This document shows positions 61,754-64,000 of a stretch of DNA of 64,000 nt, in pieces. The stretch comes from Rotaria socialis (taxonomy: Eukaryota > Rotifera > Eurotatoria > Philodinida > Philodinidae). A program made the translations under genes and the position numbers. Position 1 is the stretch's first letter. Each line of letters starts with the position of its first letter. The notes under the pieces are model-generated. The model ran no database searches, was not told where the DNA came from, and saw nothing but the letters and a program-made list of their open reading frames with translations. The stretch is taken from assembly GCA_905331475.1 (NCBI GenBank), contig CAJNYU010001345.1:1-64000 (forward strand), in the 5' to 3' direction.

Positions 61754-62156
61754 AAGTTTTAGTAGAACCCATTGAACTGGCTTCGAAATCGGACTCAGCC
61801 AAACAAATTCTATGACAATATTAGATTTTGTTTTCAAATTCATAATCGATATATTTATAGGAATGTTATCGTCATTTTATCCATCTTTACATTTTATTAT
61901 TTCGATCATAAATTTTACGATCTGAGATAAGTTAAGTGTCATTTCGTTACTTCACAAGTACGCAATGATTATTTTATTTGAAAAGAATCAGACGGAAAAA
62001 TAAATACGATATTAGTCGAGGTCAACTGAAGTTTTGTGATATGCAGATCTATTTACAAGAATAATCGAGAAAAAAATGCTAAGTATGCAGATTTATATTT
62101 TGAGCGCGAAAGACCGCTTGAATAAATAAAATATATCGTGAACTATAATGTTTATA
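61754..62156. other. Short intergenic stretch between convergent genes
   Basis: About 400 bases between the 3' ends of lebercilin (plus) and the LIMP-2-like gene (minus). No other feature is seen. Confidence 0.55.
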
Positions 62157-64000
62157 TTATGCAAGTAATGGCGTTGTTTCATCGGTAATTGTGGTCGGTT
62201 CCGGAGCAACCATTATATTTTTCTACAGGAAAAAACAGAAATCATATTCATCATGCACTAATAGCAATCAAATAAAACAACATACTTTATATCGACTAAA
62301 AACAACCAAACTGATTACTGTTATTAATAGAGTAGTACCAATCGTCATAATTACATATTTGAAAACAGTCAATAAAAGTAATGGTATATATACTTTCTTA
62401 TGGAATATGTCAGCATTTGGTTGATCAATTTCTGCGTGCTAAAATTATAATTAAATGCTGTTCTTTTTATTTGGCACATAATTAATTACGGGAAAGTCAC
62501 GCATCGAATTTCTCTATCTATTGTTTTAGCGAGACAGATTGACTTTGCAGAAAAGAATTATTAATGAAGTTCACTATTCTGCTGCAGAAAACTAAAAACC
62601 ACATAGACTCAACATTTCCTCCACGCTTACCTCATTAACCCATATCATTGGATAAACTAACGGATGAATATGCGAAATTGCACTAGAAGATAAATATTTG
62701 AAATTGTTAGAATCAAAATATTTTGTTGTACTCTATTTTCGAGTCATTAACAACATTGATATTGAATTGCATTCGGCGAGATCCATTCATGATAACTAAT
62801 ATTCGAAAAGTAAGAACATTCGATTTCTTTACTATTCCTATTTCTGAATACTTACTGCCAGTCGTCGGTTCTAAATCCATATAGCTTCGATGTGATATTT
62901 CATCTGGTACTAAACCATTGACTGCATCTTGAATCGAGCGATCAGAATCAAGAAAATGCGGATTCGATGCAATAATCGGTAATGGTATCGCAATTGAACT
63001 TCCGCTTACTAAATAAATTTAAAAAACAAACATTCAATTTTTATTGCGCCGACTAAAAGATCATTTCTCAAAGTGTTCTCTTTCATATTGACTCCTTCAT
63101 AAAGCACACATTCATGTTATCAAATTTAGCTGAGATAAGATAAACTTTGAAAATAAATAATTTTTTCATTGGCATATAAAGCACACTCGTGAATTTTAAA
63201 CTCACAATGTACACATGGAGTCAATGAAAATAATCCGCTAGGTAAACATTTCAACTGTTGTGTTCCATTTTTCATTGTATTATTTAAACAAAATCCTTCA
63301 TTGTCTTTTGAATTTGCAAACGCATCATGTGGTAATATATAATGATATGTATCGATGTCAAATAGATTTTTATGTGTTTGATTATATTTTAGATGAACCG
63401 ATCGACATATATCGTTCATAAACGTATAGATAAATTCATTTTTTTTTACATCAGGATGCCATATAGTACTATCGGTACCATTGATCATGTTCGCATATTT
63501 ATTTGACCAGATGGATAAATTAGTTGAAAAATTAAATCGTTCAATTCTACCAAGATTGTTTATACGTTCGATACGATTTTCATCAAGACCAACACCGCTA
63601 CTAATCAAAATCGTTTCATATTGAGCTTCATTAACCTGTAATTACAGAATGTTAAAGAACGTGTATGAAAATGGTTTGATCATTATTACCACTGACGCAA
63701 ATACGGAGACTTGATCGTTCATTACTAATTGAGGTAATCGAGTTTTAAGTAAGCTCAATATTGGATCTTGATAACCCCAGAGATATTCTTTGACAGTAAG
63801 TTGCATAATTGGCTTTTCTGCAAATGATAAAATAGTACCGATTATTTTTCGAAATAAATCAGGAATATTTTCCATATCAAGATAATTAATTAATGTCTAT
63901 AGAAATCAAGAAAGAAATATTTAATTGTTCTAATTAAATTTACCATATAAACAACATTAATTGTAGTGATAGACAGTGTTTCATCAGCCGTTGATTTCGA
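62157..64000 (-). CDS. SCARB2: LIMP-2/CD36 family scavenger receptor, 3' part
   Basis: Partial gene; the 5' end lies beyond 64000. Exons: 64000-63944 (cut), 63896-63690, 63635-63206, 63008-62856, 62795-62732, 62682-62631, 62438-62286, 62222-62157, 393 residues in frame. CD36 landmarks are YANMINGTDSTIWHPD, FMNDICRSVHLKY, LKCLPSGLFSLTPC, SIAIPLPIIASNPHF, MDLEPTTG and PLVYPMIWVNE, then the C-terminal membrane helix (MTIGTTLLITVISLVVF). The cytosolic tail ends DETTPLLA, fitting the acidic dileucine signal (ExxxLL) that sends LIMP-2 to lysosomes; CD36 and SR-B1 lack this. LIMP-2 carries beta-glucocerebrosidase to lysosomes. The GA|GTAC donor at 62732 is the least certain junction. Confidence 0.85.

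Overview
This is a strongly AT-rich animal nuclear window with compact, intron-rich genes. Most introns are 50 to 100 bases, with GT..AG ends. A bdelloid rotifer is the best guess: the gene content is metazoan (SOS, a metabotropic glutamate receptor, LIMP-2), there is a cellular RNA-dependent RNA polymerase of the kind expanded in bdelloids, and many genes have an acceptor-like AG just before the ATG, as expected where spliced-leader trans-splicing occurs. The species is inferred, not shown. Gene models were rebuilt by hand by joining open exons at GT..AG sites. For every multi-exon gene the phases agree and the spliced length divides by three.

Layout. 1-2794 is mostly non-coding, with one weak candidate exon. 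2795-10191 (minus) holds DNAAF3 and an ANKRD26-like ankyrin/coiled-coil gene. The latter is head-to-head with a kizuna-like gene (10687-12169, plus), and the shared 495-base promoter contains a textbook RFX X-box. 12794-18830 (plus) is the nine-exon RNA-dependent RNA polymerase. 20183-24836 (plus) has a small membrane-protein ORF, polyprenol reductase SRD5A3, the ciliary transition-zone protein TMEM216 and an orphan acidic/basic protein. 26715-32028 (plus) is a six-exon metabotropic glutamate receptor. 34092-35103 (plus) is an F-box/leucine-rich-repeat protein.

37248-38830 looks like a 1.58-kb element with diverged terminal inverted repeats and TA flanks; it encloses a tiny two-exon gene. 39129-39518 (minus) is a secreted protein with two tandem defensin-like cysteine domains. 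42259-50723 (minus) is a 22-exon Son-of-sevenless gene carrying a MITE in its largest intron. It is followed upstream by VTI1B (50916-52118) and SERP1/RAMP4 (52822-53019). SERP1 is head-to-head with an NDUFB4-like complex I subunit (53392-53888, plus). Then come an orphan three-exon gene (55384-56236), lebercilin (58524-61623, plus) and the 3' half of a LIMP-2/CD36 family gene (minus) running off the right edge.

How genes relate. Five of about eighteen genes (DNAAF3, ANKRD26-like, kizuna-like, TMEM216, lebercilin) belong to cilia or centrioles. The X-boxes suggest shared RFX control of at least some of them. SRD5A3 and SERP1 act in the ER, and VTI1B and LIMP-2 in the endosome/lysosome route. 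SOS and the glutamate receptor are signalling proteins. The RNA polymerase is the component most likely to belong to a genome-defence (small RNA) system.
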